Below are positions 62,983 to 64,000 of a stretch of 64,000 bases of DNA, in pieces. The stretch's first letter is position 1. Each line of letters opens with the position of its first letter. The DNA is taken from NCBI RefSeq assembly GCF_040436345.1, contig NC_133221.1, positions 19,465,165 to 19,529,164 of the forward strand, read 5' to 3'. The notes under the pieces are model-generated. The model worked only from the letters and a program-made list of their open reading frames with translations, was not told the origin of the DNA and searched no databases. The stretch is from Pagrus major (taxonomy: Eukaryota; Chordata; Actinopteri; Spariformes; Sparidae). The position numbers were made by a program, and so were the translations under genes.

Positions 62983-63970
62983 CAGTGTTTGAAAGGTTAC
63001 TTTTAAGTTACTAGATTACTAGTTCTCCTGTTAAAAATGTAATAAGTAATGTAGATGTTTTAAACTCAGCAATAAAGCTGAAAGGCATAAACCAGACATT
63101 GTATTGCCTCGATGTCTCAGGCTTGAAATCGAGAATTTTCACTGCTGGTAAACAAGATATACACTTCACAGTAATGTTAGAGCCCTTTTTCTCATTTCAT
63201 AAGGAACGTATTGTTGAATTCCATGCACTTTTTTTTCAAAGGCAACAGTCGCACATCCAACTCTCAGATGTAGGTGTGTTGGAAATTATCACTTCAGTCT
63301 TGAGAGAAAAAATTCTGCACATTGCTCCTGCTCAGCAACACAGTTTATTAATAATACAAACCTTTTGTTTCCCCTTAAAACTTCATCAAGAGTGTTTCAA
63401 ACAATTCTTACGATCAGACAATGATCTTGAATATTATTTCGAGAACAGAGAGAGGTTCTTGTCCAACAACATGACCGCATGCCTTGACGTGGTCGGCTGG
63501 TTGCGGGCATGACAGACCGAGGTTATTCAGAGCAGTGCCCCTTGACTTGACTGGCTGATGAGAGGCGGTGCACATTCATATAAGCGAACCAAACACAAAC
63601 AATGCTCAAAATTTGAGTGCATTCTGCCCAAAGTATAGAGCTTATCTGGACATATACAGCTCCTGGTAAGCCACCCTACCCTTGATGGTGATGCACTCAA
63701 ATCTGTCCCAACAGCTTTACTGACCCTTGAAAGAAGAAGACAGTCCTGCATGGCAAAAAGATGCAAATCAACAGAATGATTGTTATATTGTACATGTAAT
63801 CTTTTTACTAAAAATAATATATCAAGATGTAAACCCTTCTGGTCTGTAATCACCAACATTTGATTAGTAACTGTAATTTGATTACATTTTTTGATTACAT
63901 TTACATGTGTTAAGTAATTTAATGAAGTAACGCTGTTACATATACATAACTAGTCACCCCTCAACACTCA
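62983..63970. mobile_element. Degraded non-autonomous transposon in the last visible pik3cd intron
   Basis: The left end 'cagtgtttgaaaggttacttt' with 'aagttactagattact' and the right end 'gtaacgctgttacatatac' then 'aactagtcacccctcaacac' resemble the inverted 'cagtgttgggggtaacgcgttac' termini of a common fish transposon family. The interior has a 137-codon open frame (63,099-63,512) that I cannot assign to a transposase or any other family. The extent is approximate. Confidence 0.5.
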
Positions 63971-64000
63971 TCCTTCACCTACAATATTTCTCACAGCTAA

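Overview
This window is nuclear DNA from a ray-finned (teleost) fish. The evidence is split, intron-containing vertebrate genes with GT-AG junctions, AATAAA poly(A) signals, long CA/TG, CT/GA and pentamer microsatellites, and several families of short non-autonomous DNA transposons and a tRNA-derived SINE of the kind common in fish. Nothing bacterial (operons, CRISPR, IS elements) is present. The species cannot be fixed from the sequence; a spiny-rayed (percomorph) fish is a reasonable guess.

Layout. Positions 1-27,660 are a gene-poor stretch in which I could not recognise any coding exon. It holds scattered transposon remnants, low-complexity runs and several repeat-free blocks that could be regulatory. 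At 28,041-28,829 (+) lies an intact single-exon forkhead gene of the FoxL2 family (262 aa), preceded by a TATA box and two near-perfect palindromes. At 30,245-40,220 (+) is tmem201 (NET5/Samp1, inner nuclear membrane protein), 11 coding exons, 657 aa, with an obvious alternative short form (396 aa) from read-through after exon 6. At 42,243-42,470 (-) is a small coding-like ORF of unknown identity, tail to tail with tmem201. From about 48,500 to the right edge (+) is pik3cd (PI3-kinase catalytic subunit delta): a non-coding first exon, then 15 coding exons giving the first 742 residues (ABD, RBD, C2 and helical domains). The kinase-domain exons lie beyond position 64,000.

Context. tmem201 followed by pik3cd is the human 1p36.22 order (SLC25A33-TMEM201-PIK3CD-CLSTN1). 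The forkhead gene is not part of that human block. Human FOXL2 itself sits beside PIK3CB at 3q22-23, near CLSTN2, SLC25A36 and RBP1/RBP2, which are paralogues of the 1p36.22 neighbours. The forkhead gene here is therefore a good candidate for a FOXL2 ohnologue kept in fish and missing from mammals. This is the most interesting item in the window.

The genes are not functionally linked in any obvious way: a developmental transcription factor, a nuclear-envelope protein that binds the cytoskeleton-nucleus linkage, and an immune-cell lipid kinase. The non-coding sequence shows repeats placed unusually close to pik3cd splice sites, short snap-back palindromes with 1-2 nt loops at three places, and paired transposon copies. 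Exon boundaries were read by eye from splice consensus, reading-frame continuity and recalled human protein sequences; no alignment or search was run.
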